A stretch of DNA of 64,000 nt from Flavobacteriales bacterium (GCA_002863125.1 PKEB01000028.1:24238-88237); one strand, 5' to 3'. Shown: positions 9,346 to 18,453, counted from the first letter of the stretch. Notes: generated by a model from the sequence alone, not told the origin. Made by a program: numbers and translations.

Positions 9346-10335
9346 ATGCAGGCAACCCGAAACGTACACTCCAACATCTTGTCGACCATTGGCAATACGC
9401 CAATGATCCAACTGCAAAATATCGTCGACGGATTTCCCTGTCCGGTCTACGCGAAGGTGGAGTATTTCAACCCGGGCCACAGCGTCAAGGACCGCATGGC
9501 TTTGCGCATGGTGGAAGATGCCGAAAAGCAAGGGCTCCTCAAGCCGGGCGGTACCGTCATCGAGTGCACCAGTGGAAACACCGGCATGGGATTGGCGTTG
9601 GCGTGTGCGGTGAAGGGATACAAGCTCATTTGCACCATGAGCGATAAGCAGTCGAAAGAAAAGATCGACATCCTCAAAGCGATGGGAGCGGAGGTGCATG
9701 TCTGCCCGACCAACGTCGAAGCAGACCATCCGGACAGTTACTACAGCGTGGCGAAGCGCTGCCAGGAAGCGGACCCGAATAGTTTCTGGTGCAATCAATA
9801 CGACAACCTGTCCAACCAAGAAGCGCATTATGCTTCCACCGGTCCAGAAATTTGGGAACAAACTGAAGGGCGCATCACCCACTTTATTGTGGGCGTAGGC
9901 ACCGGCGGCACCATCAGTGGGACCGGGCGCTACCTCAAGGAGCAAAACCCTGACGTGCAGATTTGGGGCATCGACTCGTACGGCAGCGTTTTGAAGAAGT
10001 ACCACGAAACCGGCGAGTTCGACGAGAACGAAATCTATCCGTACATCACCGAAGGCGTGGGCGAGGACATCCTCCCAGAGAACGTGAATTTCGACACCAT
10101 CGACCACTTCGAAAAGGTCACAGATAAAGACGGAGCGTTGGCGGCACGGGAACTCTCCCGGAAGGAAGGCCTATTCCTCGGGTACAGCTGTGGAAGCACC
10201 TTCCAAGGCTTGCGCCAGCTCAAGGACCGACTTAAGCCCACCGACCTCGTGGTGTGCTTGTTCCACGACCACGGTTCACGTTACGTCGGAAAGGTCTACA
10301 ACGACGAGTGGATGGCCAGCCACGGCTGGCTGTAA
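9346..10335 (+). CDS. PLP-dependent cysteine synthase / cystathionine beta-synthase
   Basis: A 329-residue fold-type II PLP enzyme. Lys48 in GHSVKDRMALR is the expected Schiff-base lysine; SGNTGMG (about 76-82) binds the substrate carboxylate and GVGTGGTISGTG (about 180-191) binds the PLP phosphate. The segment MSDKQSKEKIDILKAMGAE with THF-distant PTNVEADHPDSYYSVA resembles eukaryote-type cystathionine beta-synthase cores more than CysK, but no CBS regulatory domain follows. It could therefore make cystathionine from serine and homocysteine, or cysteine from O-acetylserine. An upstream in-frame start at 9289 precedes the promoter element and is rejected. Its stop abuts that of rocD (TAA|TTA). 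Confidence 0.85.
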   Translation: MQATRNVHSNILSTIGNTPMIQLQNIVDGFPCPVYAKVEYFNPGHSVKDRMALRMVEDAEKQGLLKPGGTVIECTSGNTGMGLALACAVKGYKLICTMSDKQSKEKIDILKAMGAEVHVCPTNVEADHPDSYYSVAKRCQEADPNSFWCNQYDNLSNQEAHYASTGPEIWEQTEGRITHFIVGVGTGGTISGTGRYLKEQNPDVQIWGIDSYGSVLKKYHETGEFDENEIYPYITEGVGEDILPENVNFDTIDHFEKVTDKDGALAARELSRKEGLFLGYSCGSTFQGLRQLKDRLKPTDLVVCLFHDHGSRYVGKVYNDEWMASHGWL

Positions 10336-11580
10336 TTAGGCTTTCTTAAAATCCAGGACAGTCTTGCGGATGATGGCGATGCACTCATCCAGTTGCTCGC
10401 GCGTCAAGACCAGTGGAGGGGCAAAACGAATGATGTTGCCGTGGGTGGGTTTGGCTAGTAGTCCGTTCTCTTTCAAGGCCACGCACAGGTCCCAAGCCGT
10501 CGAACTGTTCGGGGTATCGTTGATAACCACAGCGTTGAGCAACCCTTTACCGCGCACGAGGGTGAGCAAATCGGATTCTGCAATCAAGTCGCGCATGGCA
10601 GCTCTAAATCGATCACCTAGGCGCAGTGCGTTATCGGCTAGATTTTCTTCGACAATCACCTCTAAAGCGGCTTTCGCTACGTGACAGGCTAATGGATTTC
10701 CGCCAAATGTACTTCCGTGTTCTCCTGGTCCAATGCATAACATGACTTCATCGTCTGCGAGAACTGCAGAAACCGGAAAAACGCCACCTGATAGGGCCTT
10801 GCCGAGGACTAAAATGTCGGGGCGAGCGTCTTCGTAATCTGTGGCCAATAATTTACCGGTTCGTCCGATTCCTGTCTGCACCTCGTCAGCTATGAACAAG
10901 ACGTTGTGCTTCGTGCAGAGTCTACGGACGCCAGCGAGATAACCTTGGTCCGGAACTACTACACCTGCTTCCCCTTGAATTGGCTCGACCATGAATGCGC
11001 AAACGTTTGGGTCAGTCAATTCTGCCTCAAGGGCTTCCAAATCGTTATATGGAATTAGACTATACCCGGGCATGTAAGGACCGAATCCTGAATATGACAA
11101 AGGGTCATCAGAACTGGAAATTGCAGCCAATGTGCGTCCCCAAAAATTTCCATTTGCAAAAATAATCCGGGCTTGGTTTTCTGGGATACCTTTTTTCATG
11201 TAACCCCATTTCCGGGCCAATTTATTGGATGTTTCACCTCCCTCGACTCCTGTATTCATAGGAAGGACCTTGTCGTATCCAAAGAGATTTGTGATGAATT
11301 TTTCATAAGGGCCTAAGGAACTATTGTAGAAGGCTCTAGACGTCAAGGTTAAGGTTTTCGCTTGTTCAGTGAGCGCACGAATTATGCGGGGGTGGCAATG
11401 GCCTTGGTTGACAGCCGAGTACGCGCTGAGGAAGTCGAAGTACTGCTTGCCCTCGATGTCCCACACGTGCACCCCTTCGCCGCGGTCCAAAACAACCGGT
11501 AGGGGGTGGTAATTGTGTGCGCCGTGCGCATTCTCCATTTCCATCGCTTGCGCGGAACTCTGAGGGACGGTCAACTTCAT
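10336..11580 (-). CDS. rocD: Ornithine aminotransferase
   Basis: A 414-residue class III PLP aminotransferase that moves the delta-amino group of ornithine to 2-oxoglutarate, giving glutamate semialdehyde (arginine/proline metabolism). Lys261 in LGKALSGG is the PLP lysine; [13 protein letters not shown] (about 231-243) and GNPLACHVA are hallmark segments. ATG 11580 gives the usual N-terminus; an in-frame upstream start at 11628 would add 16 residues. Oddity: the central part, roughly 10560-11360, is clearly more AT-rich (about 48% GC by hand count, dropping to 35-45% between 11041 and 11340) than the gene ends and neighbours (about 58%), while the reading frame is intact. This suggests a recombinant segment. 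Confidence 0.95.
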   Translation of the reverse strand: MKLTVPQSSAQAMEMENAHGAHNYHPLPVVLDRGEGVHVWDIEGKQYFDFLSAYSAVNQGHCHPRIIRALTEQAKTLTLTSRAFYNSSLGPYEKFITNLFGYDKVLPMNTGVEGGETSNKLARKWGYMKKGIPENQARIIFANGNFWGRTLAAISSSDDPLSYSGFGPYMPGYSLIPYNDLEALEAELTDPNVCAFMVEPIQGEAGVVVPDQGYLAGVRRLCTKHNVLFIADEVQTGIGRTGKLLATDYEDARPDILVLGKALSGGVFPVSAVLADDEVMLCIGPGEHGSTFGGNPLACHVAKAALEVIVEENLADNALRLGDRFRAAMRDLIAESDLLTLVRGKGLLNAVVINDTPNSSTAWDLCVALKENGLLAKPTHGNIIRFAPPLVLTREQLDECIAIIRKTVLDFKKA

Positions 11581-11676
11581 GCCGCGAAGATACAATAGGC
11601 CGAGGGCTGGCGGGTGCCGTGAAGGCAATTCAATGCGGTAGATTTACCAAATCACATCGAATAAAGAATTGCGGAG

Positions 11677-11684
11677 TACTTTTG
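11677..11684 (+). promoter_or_regulatory. TAnnTTTG -7-type element for ndk
   Basis: TACTTTTG, exact consensus, 22 bases upstream of ATG 11707. Confidence 0.5.
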
Positions 11685-11706
11685 CATCGCAAAACAAACT
11701 GATACC

Positions 11707-12126
11707 ATGGCTACAAACCGCACATTCACCATGATCAAGCCCGATGCCACTGGCGCGGGCCACACAGGCAAGATCATCGACCGCATCATCGGAGCTGGAT
11801 TCTCCATCAAGGCGATGAAGTGGACGCAATTGAGCATTGACGATGCCAAAGCATTCTACGCCGTTCACGCCGAACGCCCATTCTTCGGTGAATTGACGGA
11901 GTACATGAGCAGCGGCCCCATCGTTGCAGCCATCCTCGAAAAGGACAACGCAGTGGCGGACTTTCGGCAGCTGATTGGTGCCACTAACCCGGCCGAAGCA
12001 GCGCCTGGAACGATCCGCGCCGATTTCGCCGAGAGCATTGCAGCCAATGCCGTGCACGGTTCGGACAGCGACGAGAATGCAGCCATCGAAGGCGCATTTT
12101 ACTTCAGCGCCCGCGAGCTCGCATAA
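11707..12126 (+). CDS. ndk: Nucleoside diphosphate kinase
   Basis: A 139-residue cytosolic enzyme that equilibrates NTP and NDP pools by a phospho-histidine intermediate. The catalytic histidine is in NAVHGSDS (about residue 118), and TFTMIKPDA near the N-terminus is the family signature. Length is standard. The gene is monocistronic: promoter-like element upstream, strong intrinsic terminator directly downstream. It converges on the RecD-like helicase gene. Confidence 0.98.
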   Translation: MATNRTFTMIKPDATGAGHTGKIIDRIIGAGFSIKAMKWTQLSIDDAKAFYAVHAERPFFGELTEYMSSGPIVAAILEKDNAVADFRQLIGATNPAEAAPGTIRADFAESIAANAVHGSDSDENAAIEGAFYFSARELA

Positions 12127-12146
12127 GCACCATCACACCCCATTGA

Positions 12147-12174
12147 AAAGCCTCCCACCGCGGAGGCTTTTTTT
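12147..12174. terminator. Intrinsic terminator after ndk, probably bidirectional
   Basis: Stem AAAGCCTCC / GGAGGCTTT with a short loop (12156-12161) and a run of seven T on the plus strand; a T4 run exists in the minus direction. The helicase stop codon (12173-12175) lies inside the T-run, so the same hairpin sits right at the 3' end of both genes. Confidence 0.85.
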
Positions 12175-13621
12175 ATTCAAAAAAATCGTCGGAGAAATTC
12201 AGCAGGGCCAATTCCGTTTGCGCCCGGGTAAAAGCCGTGTAGAGCCACCGGAGCCATTCGGTGTTCAGCGTGTCTTCTGTGACGTAGCCGGGGTCGATGA
12301 TGACGGATTGCCATTGGCCGCCTTGAGCCTTGTGGCAGGTAAGCGACCAGGCAAATTTAACTTGCAGGGCTTGAAAGCATTCGTCGGCTTTGACGGCCTT
12401 GAGGATGGCGGATTTGGAGCCCAAATGAATGTAGTCTGCTGCAATCGCCTCTTGCAGGATCTGCACGTCGGCGTAAGGGATGGACGGCAGGTCGGATTCG
12501 AGAATGCTGAGGTTGACGGTTACCTCGAAAACACCCCAATCGGCGGCATCAGCGAACTCCACCTCGACGCGAGCGAATTGCACACCGTAGCGTTCGAAGC
12601 GCTTGAGTACTTTGGTCACCACCACCACATCGCCGTTGGCCAGGAGCGTGGTAGGCACGGTGTCCACCGAAGCGAGCCAGTGGTAGTTGTTTTTGACGAC
12701 CATCAACCGGTCGCCGGCTTCGAGGCTTTCCTCGCGCCATAGGATGCGGTGGCGAATCTGCTGGTTGAACGCCTGGGCGCGCTTGTTGGACCGGGTGATG
12801 ATGCCGACGTTGTCCTCCCCGTGCCGGTCAAACGCCGTTTCGATGTATTCCTGCAGGTCGTAGCCGTTGATCCGCCGGATGTCGCTCATGCCGTCGATCT
12901 TGAATTGCGGCCAACGCGCTTCTCCCGCCTCGATTTGCAGGCGCAAGCGGTGTGCATTGAAGAGGATGCCGCTGTCCATTTCCTGCCGCACCACGTCGGT
13001 CAGGCGCACGGTGGCCACGGTCAAAGCGAAATCGCGGCGCATCTGGTTTTCGTTCAAAGCCGGGCTTTCGGATTCACCCACCGGTGGCAATTGCGCGTCG
13101 TCGCCGACCAATACGAGCCGACATCCCTCGCCGCTGAACACGAATTCCATCAGGTCATCGAGCAGGCTTCGGTACTGCATGCCGCCGCCGTCGCTCCGCG
13201 CGCGCCCTTCCCCGATCATCGAGGCTTCGTCCACGATGAAAACCGTGTTTTCCCGGGTATTGGTCGCGAGCCCGAACGCGGGATTGCCGTCGCCGCTGCG
13301 CTTGGTGCGGTAAATGAGTCGGTGGATGGTCGAAGCATACAGGTGGGCGTACGATTGCATGACCTTGGCTGCGCGTCCGGTGGGAGCCAGCAACACAGGG
13401 CGCTGCCCGTATTCACGAAGCACGCGCACCAAGGCCCCAACGCTCGTGGTTTTACCGGTGCCTGCATACCCGCGGATCATGATGGCACACCGTGGTTGGG
13501 TGCTGAAATGGAACCGAGCCAATGCATGAATCAACCGCCCTTGGCCGTCGGTCGGCGCGTGGGGGAAATGCCGCGCCATGCTGTCGACAAACGCCTCGAT
13601 TTGAGCGGTGGATTCAACCAT
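12173..13621 (-). CDS. RecD-like SF1B DNA helicase / AAA family ATPase
   Basis: A 482-residue ATP-dependent helicase. Walker A is GYAGTGKTT (about 51-59), motif Ia is LLAPTGRAA, Walker B is FIVDEASM (about 128-135), motif III is LVGDDAQLPPVG, and the C-terminal UvrD/RecD-type domain carries LTCHKAQGGQW and LYTAFTRAQ. It resembles the stand-alone RecD2/Dda-like helicases of Bacteroidota, expected to unwind DNA 5'-to-3' in repair or replication-fork processing; no recB/recC are present. A TACCTTCG element (13627-13634, minus) ends 5 bases upstream of the ATG. Confidence 0.85.
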   Translation of the reverse strand: MVESTAQIEAFVDSMARHFPHAPTDGQGRLIHALARFHFSTQPRCAIMIRGYAGTGKTTSVGALVRVLREYGQRPVLLAPTGRAAKVMQSYAHLYASTIHRLIYRTKRSGDGNPAFGLATNTRENTVFIVDEASMIGEGRARSDGGGMQYRSLLDDLMEFVFSGEGCRLVLVGDDAQLPPVGESESPALNENQMRRDFALTVATVRLTDVVRQEMDSGILFNAHRLRLQIEAGEARWPQFKIDGMSDIRRINGYDLQEYIETAFDRHGEDNVGIITRSNKRAQAFNQQIRHRILWREESLEAGDRLMVVKNNYHWLASVDTVPTTLLANGDVVVVTKVLKRFERYGVQFARVEVEFADAADWGVFEVTVNLSILESDLPSIPYADVQILQEAIAADYIHLGSKSAILKAVKADECFQALQVKFAWSLTCHKAQGGQWQSVIIDPGYVTEDTLNTEWLRWLYTAFTRAQTELALLNFSDDFFE

Positions 13622-13765
13622 AAAAGCGAAGGTAGGTGGCGGGGGTGTTCCAACGAAAGAAACTTCCTCACCTGTGGAATTTGAGGACGTCGGGAATCGT
13701 CGTAGATTCGCATCCGGTTTACACGGCAGAAGCGCAACGCGCCGACGCCCCTTGAATGAAATTCG

Positions 13766-14647
13766 ATGGATACCTTCTTCAAAGAAATCAACAAGTACGT
13801 TGTCTCGATTTTCCTGTTTTTCGCAGGTTTGAGCTTCTTAATCAAGTACCTGAGCGGCGATAAATTGGAAAGCCAACCTACCGCTATGCTTCTGGCTTCA
13901 TTGGCCCTGATCGCCGTTGCGGTGTTGGCCATGCCGATGGTGTTGGAGCGCTTGAATAGCAAGCACTACCGCATCATGATGGCTGTGGGTACCGTCTCCG
14001 CCCTGTGGTTGGGATACGAAGTGTTTCACAGCGTGGACGAGGAAATCGAATTCCGCGAGCTGAAGGCGCGCATCGACTCCGAGACGGTCCAAGCATTGAA
14101 GGACATCCGCGATGCGCAGGATGCGTACCACGACATCTATGGCATCTACTGCAACGACTTTGACTCGCTCCAGACGTTCTTGTACGAAGAAGTCATCCCG
14201 GTGAGCTTCAACATGGGGTCATTCAACGACACTTTGCCCGAAGACAAGAGCCGAGAAATGGGGTTGGTGCTGACGCGCGAAGAACTCGGCCCCAAGGCTG
14301 AAGAGTTGGGCACGACGGAGGACGCCTTCCTCGACCTCATCTCATCGGACAGCACCACCTACAAGGTCCGCGACGTCATTTACACCTCTTTCTATGCGGA
14401 GAACTTCGAACCGGAAATCCGAGCAGCCAAGCGATTGCCACGCGTGTCGGTGGACAGCCTGTGGTTCAACCCGCTGACTGGTGAGCGCTTTTTGCTCGAG
14501 ACCGACAGCGTCGAGTCGGGTGGTTTGACCCTCTCCACGGTCTTGGTCAAGGACCCCACGCCATTTGGCCGGGAGAAAGTAAAAAAAGATACCTTGCGGT
14601 TTGGCTCCCTGACGGAAGCACACACCGATGGTAACTGGCGCAACTGA
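13766..14647 (+). CDS. Hypothetical membrane protein
   Basis: A 293-residue protein with three likely transmembrane helices in the first 90 residues (about 12-28, 41-60, 70-86) followed by a long soluble, acidic region. The segment after the helices (RELKARIDSETVQALKDIRD) is a likely coiled coil, then comes a region with LPEDKSREMGLVLTREELG. I do not recognise the family. It is the first gene of a four-gene run with DUF3822, rsmD and coaD, overlapping the DUF3822 gene by 20 bases, so probably cotranscribed. A TAGATTCG promoter-like element lies at 13703-13710 in the 144-base divergent gap; nothing else is evident in that gap. Confidence 0.65.
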   Translation: MDTFFKEINKYVVSIFLFFAGLSFLIKYLSGDKLESQPTAMLLASLALIAVAVLAMPMVLERLNSKHYRIMMAVGTVSALWLGYEVFHSVDEEIEFRELKARIDSETVQALKDIRDAQDAYHDIYGIYCNDFDSLQTFLYEEVIPVSFNMGSFNDTLPEDKSREMGLVLTREELGPKAEELGTTEDAFLDLISSDSTTYKVRDVIYTSFYAENFEPEIRAAKRLPRVSVDSLWFNPLTGERFLLETDSVESGGLTLSTVLVKDPTPFGREKVKKDTLRFGSLTEAHTDGNWRN

Positions 14648-15392
14648 TCCCAACGCATTCGATGGCACCCTGCTGATTGGCTGGGATGGTGAATGCGTGC
14701 ATTGGATTGCCCTGGACAGCAATGGCATTGCTGACCACGGCGTGGATGCAGAAATCGGTTCACTTACGGAACTTTCGCATCGTTTTTCTGGTGCTGCTGC
14801 GGTCAAGTTGAGTTTGCTCCGCCCGGTGTGCTCACTGATGCCCGCCGCTGTGGCTGAAGGCATCGAGACGCACGTGCTGGGGCTGCAACACGGCCCGCAA
14901 GACCACACGTCGATCAGCCGAACGTTCTTATCCGACCGGCTCGGTGAAGGCATGGCCTTGATCGAATCTGGACACTTCGGTAGCGAAGACCTCTTTTTGA
15001 AGGCCTTCCCACTCGGGCAGTGGACGTCGTCGACGTTGGCGGCGATTGAATCCGGCATGAACGCGGCCCGTGCCGCTGCATCGACACATACGGTGCACGT
15101 GGACGTGGCCGATGGCCGCGCTTTGATGATGCGGTTTGATGCCAGTGGATTGCGTTGGTGTTCCGTCACGGAAGACGTGGCTGGCGATGGCATCCTGTAC
15201 CACGTGGTGAATTCATTTCACCGGGAGGATGTGGACCCGACAGCCGCTCAATGCCGCGTTGTTTTCTCCGGCGGCATCACCGAAGAGGCTCCCATCGTCC
15301 ATCAATTCAAGCGATTCTTTGAGGCCGTCGAATTGGCGTCCGCGCATGCGGAGCTGGGCGAGTCGGGCCTTTTGATGCATTTGGCCAAATGA
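14628..15392 (+). CDS. DUF3822 family protein
   Basis: A 254-residue protein of the DUF3822 family, which in Bacteroidota is regularly found directly before rsmD and coaD, exactly as here. The fold is thought to resemble actin/ASKHA-like proteins; the stretch FSGGITEEAPI near residue 205 and the N-terminal LLIGWDGECVHWIALD fit that idea but the function is unknown. It overlaps the upstream membrane-protein gene by 20 bases and rsmD by 4 (ATGA), so translation is likely coupled. Confidence 0.7.
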   Translation: MVTGATDPNAFDGTLLIGWDGECVHWIALDSNGIADHGVDAEIGSLTELSHRFSGAAAVKLSLLRPVCSLMPAAVAEGIETHVLGLQHGPQDHTSISRTFLSDRLGEGMALIESGHFGSEDLFLKAFPLGQWTSSTLAAIESGMNAARAAASTHTVHVDVADGRALMMRFDASGLRWCSVTEDVAGDGILYHVVNSFHREDVDPTAAQCRVVFSGGITEEAPIVHQFKRFFEAVELASAHAELGESGLLMHLAK

Positions 15393-15922
15393 GGATTACA
15401 GGAGGCAAATGGAAGGGGCGAAGGCCCAAGGTGGCGAAGGGGTTCAAAGGCCGCCCGACGACCGATTTCGGTCGCGAGGGCTTGTTCAACCTGCTCAATG
15501 CCCGGGTAGACCTCGAGGGATTGCACGTTTTGGAACTGTTTGGCGGCACCGGAATGGTGGCGTTGGAATTTCTGAGCCGGGACTGCGGTTCAGTGACGTC
15601 GGTAGAAAGCGACCCCAAGGCCGTTCGCGGCATGTCGATGCTGGCCCGGGATTGGGACATTGACGATTGGTCGGTGGTTCGGGGCAATGCCCTGCAATTC
15701 ATTGATCGGTCATTGACCCAGTATGATTTGATTTTTGCCGACCCACCCTATGATTTGCCCGAATTGCCCGAATTGCCCGAGCGGGTTTTAGGCGGTTCTT
15801 TGTTGGTGCCCGGCGGCTGGTTTATCTTGGAGCACGGAGAACGAACCGATGTGTCGGGCTGTGCGCATTATGTGGAAACCCGAAAGTACGGTCACGTCCA
15901 TTTTAGTTTGTTCACGACTTGA
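15389..15922 (+). CDS. rsmD: 16S rRNA (guanine966-N2)-methyltransferase RsmD
   Basis: A 177-residue SAM-dependent methyltransferase that modifies G966 of 16S rRNA. MRITGGKWKGRRP at the N-terminus, the SAM-binding LELFGGTGMVALE (about 49-61) and the catalytic DPPYD (about 117-121) are diagnostic. Directly after DPPYD the gene carries a 9-base tandem repeat giving LPELPELPE. ATG overlaps the DUF3822 stop by 4 bases. Confidence 0.92.
   Translation: MRITGGKWKGRRPKVAKGFKGRPTTDFGREGLFNLLNARVDLEGLHVLELFGGTGMVALEFLSRDCGSVTSVESDPKAVRGMSMLARDWDIDDWSVVRGNALQFIDRSLTQYDLIFADPPYDLPELPELPERVLGGSLLVPGGWFILEHGERTDVSGCAHYVETRKYGHVHFSLFTT
15755..15781 (+). repeat. Tandem 9-bp repeat, three units, inside rsmD
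   Basis: Three direct units of TTGCCCGAA (last one TTGCCCGAG) encode Leu-Pro-Glu three times, just after the DPPY catalytic motif. Being a multiple of three it can expand or contract without frameshift. Confidence 0.8.
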
Positions 15923-15936
15923 AAATGCAAGGAACG

Positions 15937-16401
15937 ATGAAACGAGCAGTATTCCCCGGGTCGTTTGACCCCATCACACGCGGGCACCTGAACATCCTCG
16001 AGCGGTCGGTGTCCCTTTTCGATGAAGTCATCGTCGCCGTTGGGGTCAATTCTGCGAAGCGTTCCATGTTCTCATTGGAGCAGCGAATGGCTTGGCTCGA
16101 GTCTGTCTGCGCGCGCTTCCCCCACGTGCGCGTCGCATCGTTTGAAGGGCTGACCGCGGATTTCTGCCGTGCCAACGATGCGCATTGGCTGTTGCGCGGG
16201 GTGCGCAATGGCGGCGACTTTGAGTACGAGCGCACCATTGCTCAGATGACCAAAGTGTTGCACCCTTCGCTGGAGACAGTCATCCTGTTTACCGACCCTG
16301 AGTTTGCCCACATTCACTCCAATGTGGTCCGTGAAATCCTCAAGAACGGGGGAGACGCGTCGGCGTTTGTTCCCGATGACCTCGCTTTTCCGGATGCGTA
16401 A
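15937..16401 (+). CDS. coaD: Phosphopantetheine adenylyltransferase
   Basis: A 154-residue enzyme for the penultimate step of coenzyme A synthesis (4'-phosphopantetheine + ATP to dephospho-CoA). The nucleotidyltransferase motif GSFDPITRGHL (about 8-18) and the ISSSxxRE-equivalent HSNVVREI near residue 130 are visible; LLRGVRNGGDFEYE is also typical. In-frame starts exist at 15919 (TTG) and 15925 (ATG), but ATG 15937 gives the standard MKRAVFPGSFDP start and has AAGGA 4 bases upstream. The following gene overlaps by 8 bases. Confidence 0.94.
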   Translation: MKRAVFPGSFDPITRGHLNILERSVSLFDEVIVAVGVNSAKRSMFSLEQRMAWLESVCARFPHVRVASFEGLTADFCRANDAHWLLRGVRNGGDFEYERTIAQMTKVLHPSLETVILFTDPEFAHIHSNVVREILKNGGDASAFVPDDLAFPDA

Positions 16402-17815
16402 CCGCGCGCACTTCATGTTCATCATCGCCGCGTGCGGCGCGTTGCTCGTGGCCCAAACCGCGTTGGCCCAATCAATTATCGAAGGCACCCTCCAGGTGGA
16501 GGACGCGTCGCCGAGTTTGATTCACGTGAAGCGGATTGATTACCCGGCATTGCAGCTGGGGACGTGGGTGGAAGAAATTTTGGTGGACGAGGCAGGCGAT
16601 TTCCGGTGGAATGCCCCTGCTGAAGAAGGGCTCTTCGAATTGGTCGCACCCCCGTGGTCGTGGATGGTTTGGGTCCGACCGGACGAACCGTCGTCGTTGC
16701 ACCTAACTGCAGGTGGCTCCACGGCGCGCCGCTTACTGGGTAGCCCGGGCCGCTCTGCATGGACAGGTGAGCACCCGACACAATGGATGGACTCCTTGGT
16801 CGACCTTCAGCGCCGGGCCAATCGTTTGCGGGCTGAATTCCTCGTATTGCGCACCAACGGGGTGGATGTGCAGCAGCGGGATTCCCTCGTGAGGCTGAAC
16901 GCCGAGCTGGAGGCATCGTTTGAATCCCAATGGTCTCGGGCGGTCAATGGTTGCGCGACCGAGTGGGAGTGCGATTTGGCTTGGCAAATCAAGTTGAATG
17001 AAGCGGTGGGGCTGGGCCGATCCCGCGTTGTCTTGGATTCCCTGTGGAATGCGAGCAGCATGGGCAATCCAGAGCGGACGTGGGCGAGTCGTTTGGCATC
17101 TCCAGGAGCCTACTCAGGCTGGCGTGCGGTGTACGGAGGATGGTGGTTGGAGCGCCAGGTGGATTGGGCGAAATTGAACGAGGCCGTTTTTACGGCCAAC
17201 ATCGATTCGTTGGCTTCGGCCATGGGCGGTCGGTGGAAGGACGTGGACCGCGCCGAAATGGCGGCCGCTTGGCTGGACAAAGCCATTGACCAACCGGATG
17301 CGCTCGTTCGTTCCGTGTGGGAGACGTTTGCGTTTCCTGCGCCGTTGGTCACGGCGTACCGCGCCTTGGGGGATGACCGCAAAATCGGACGGATCGGATA
17401 CGCTGTTGGCGACCTGCCCTGGACCCTTCCCAATGGTGATTTGAGCAGCATGGGGGAGCAATGCCGGCAGCCCTGGACGGTTATTTTGGCTCTGAAGAAC
17501 GGCTCTGGCTTGGCCGCACGCGAGCGCGAGGTGTTTTCACAGGTTGCTGAAAACATGGACCGCCGAGACGTATGCTGGGTGGTGCTGTCCCTCGATGAAA
17601 ATGAAACGAACTGGCGGCAAACCCTGTCCGGCCGTCGCACCTTGGACGAAACGGTGGGCTGGGTTGGCAACACCCCGCGCGTCATGGAAACGCTGGGTTT
17701 GGCGGTGGTGCCGCAAGTTGTAGTCTTGGATGAGGATGGCAAGATCGCCGGCCTCAACATGCCCTTGCCGAGTGAAGGGTTGCAACGCCGGCTGCAGGTG
17801 GTTTTGCCGCGCTGA
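16394..17815 (+). CDS. Exported protein with degenerate thioredoxin-like C-terminal domain
   Basis: A 473-residue secreted protein. Signal peptide about 1-26 (FIIAACGALLVAQTALAQ). The N-terminal region is a DUF4369-like beta domain, the middle is helical and Trp-rich, and the last 110 residues look like a thioredoxin/AhpC-type fold ending in VPQVVVLDEDGKIAG, with the conserved cis-Pro (VPQ). The CxxC redox motif is missing: the equivalent region reads EQCRQPWTVIL with only one Cys. It may be a non-redox TlpA relative. ATG 16394 overlaps the coaD stop; longer in-frame starts upstream lie inside coaD and lack a signal peptide. Followed after 8 bases by the convergent Nudix gene. Confidence 0.65.
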   Translation: MRNRAHFMFIIAACGALLVAQTALAQSIIEGTLQVEDASPSLIHVKRIDYPALQLGTWVEEILVDEAGDFRWNAPAEEGLFELVAPPWSWMVWVRPDEPSSLHLTAGGSTARRLLGSPGRSAWTGEHPTQWMDSLVDLQRRANRLRAEFLVLRTNGVDVQQRDSLVRLNAELEASFESQWSRAVNGCATEWECDLAWQIKLNEAVGLGRSRVVLDSLWNASSMGNPERTWASRLASPGAYSGWRAVYGGWWLERQVDWAKLNEAVFTANIDSLASAMGGRWKDVDRAEMAAAWLDKAIDQPDALVRSVWETFAFPAPLVTAYRALGDDRKIGRIGYAVGDLPWTLPNGDLSSMGEQCRQPWTVILALKNGSGLAAREREVFSQVAENMDRRDVCWVVLSLDENETNWRQTLSGRRTLDETVGWVGNTPRVMETLGLAVVPQVVVLDEDGKIAGLNMPLPSEGLQRRLQVVLPR

Positions 17816-17823
17816 TTGTTCGG

Positions 17824-18453
17824 TCAGCCCTTGGAAGCCTTCGCAGTAGCGCGGTCCATCAGGGCCAAGATGCTGGGGTAGGCGCCGTTTCGCACGGCCG
17901 CTGGAAGAGGTGCGGGGAGCCAATGCACCCCGGTAATGCCCTCGATGGTCTGGGGAGCGCCGGGCGTGTTCCCACCTGCATGCTCCGCCAAGAACCAAAA
18001 GGTGATTTTCAGGATCGGAACGCCGTTTTCTTCATAGGTGTGGTAGGTCTTGCCCAAGTCCCCGGTCAACGTCAGCTGGCCGATGCCGGTCTCTTCTTCC
18101 ACTTCACGCACAGCAGCGTCTTCAATTTTTTCGTCCGGCTCCACTTTGCCTTTGGCAAGGTCCCATTTTCCATTGCGTTCAATCCAGAGGTAGGCACCTT
18201 CTCGGTTGCGCACCACACAGCCGGCGGCGAGGACTTCGCGGTAGCCATAGCAGAAACTCATCCACAGCGCTTCGGGGTTGGAGGACAGGAGCACGATGCC
18301 ATTCAAATCCGGGTGTTGTCGGATGAGATTCGGCAGCGCGTCAAGGGTGGATTTGTCCGGTTCGCGGATGACAAGCGAATGCGCATCGGTGGGGGTATTT
18401 TCTTGAAAAAACACCGGCCGGTTCATGATGTAAACTTCATACATTCGTGCCAT
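17824..18453 (-). CDS. Nudix hydrolase
   Basis: A 209-residue Nudix pyrophosphohydrolase. The complete Nudix box lies at about 102-124 (GKVEPDEKI followed by REVEEETGI), giving the GX5EX7REUXEEXGU pattern with metal-binding glutamates intact. The roughly 70-residue N-terminal extension is typical of the Bacteroidota Nudix proteins that neighbour pyrE. The substrate is unknown. I chose ATG 18453, whose codon shares the CATG tetranucleotide with the pyrE start on the other strand; ATG 18444 is an alternative. Confidence 0.85.
   Translation of the reverse strand: MARMYEVYIMNRPVFFQENTPTDAHSLVIREPDKSTLDALPNLIRQHPDLNGIVLLSSNPEALWMSFCYGYREVLAAGCVVRNREGAYLWIERNGKWDLAKGKVEPDEKIEDAAVREVEEETGIGQLTLTGDLGKTYHTYEENGVPILKITFWFLAEHAGGNTPGAPQTIEGITGVHWLPAPLPAAVRNGAYPSILALMDRATAKASKG

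Noticed and set aside
12749..13684. 311-codon plus-strand ORF antisense to the helicase
   Set aside because: Shadow ORF with no domain pattern; helicase motifs are complete on the minus strand.
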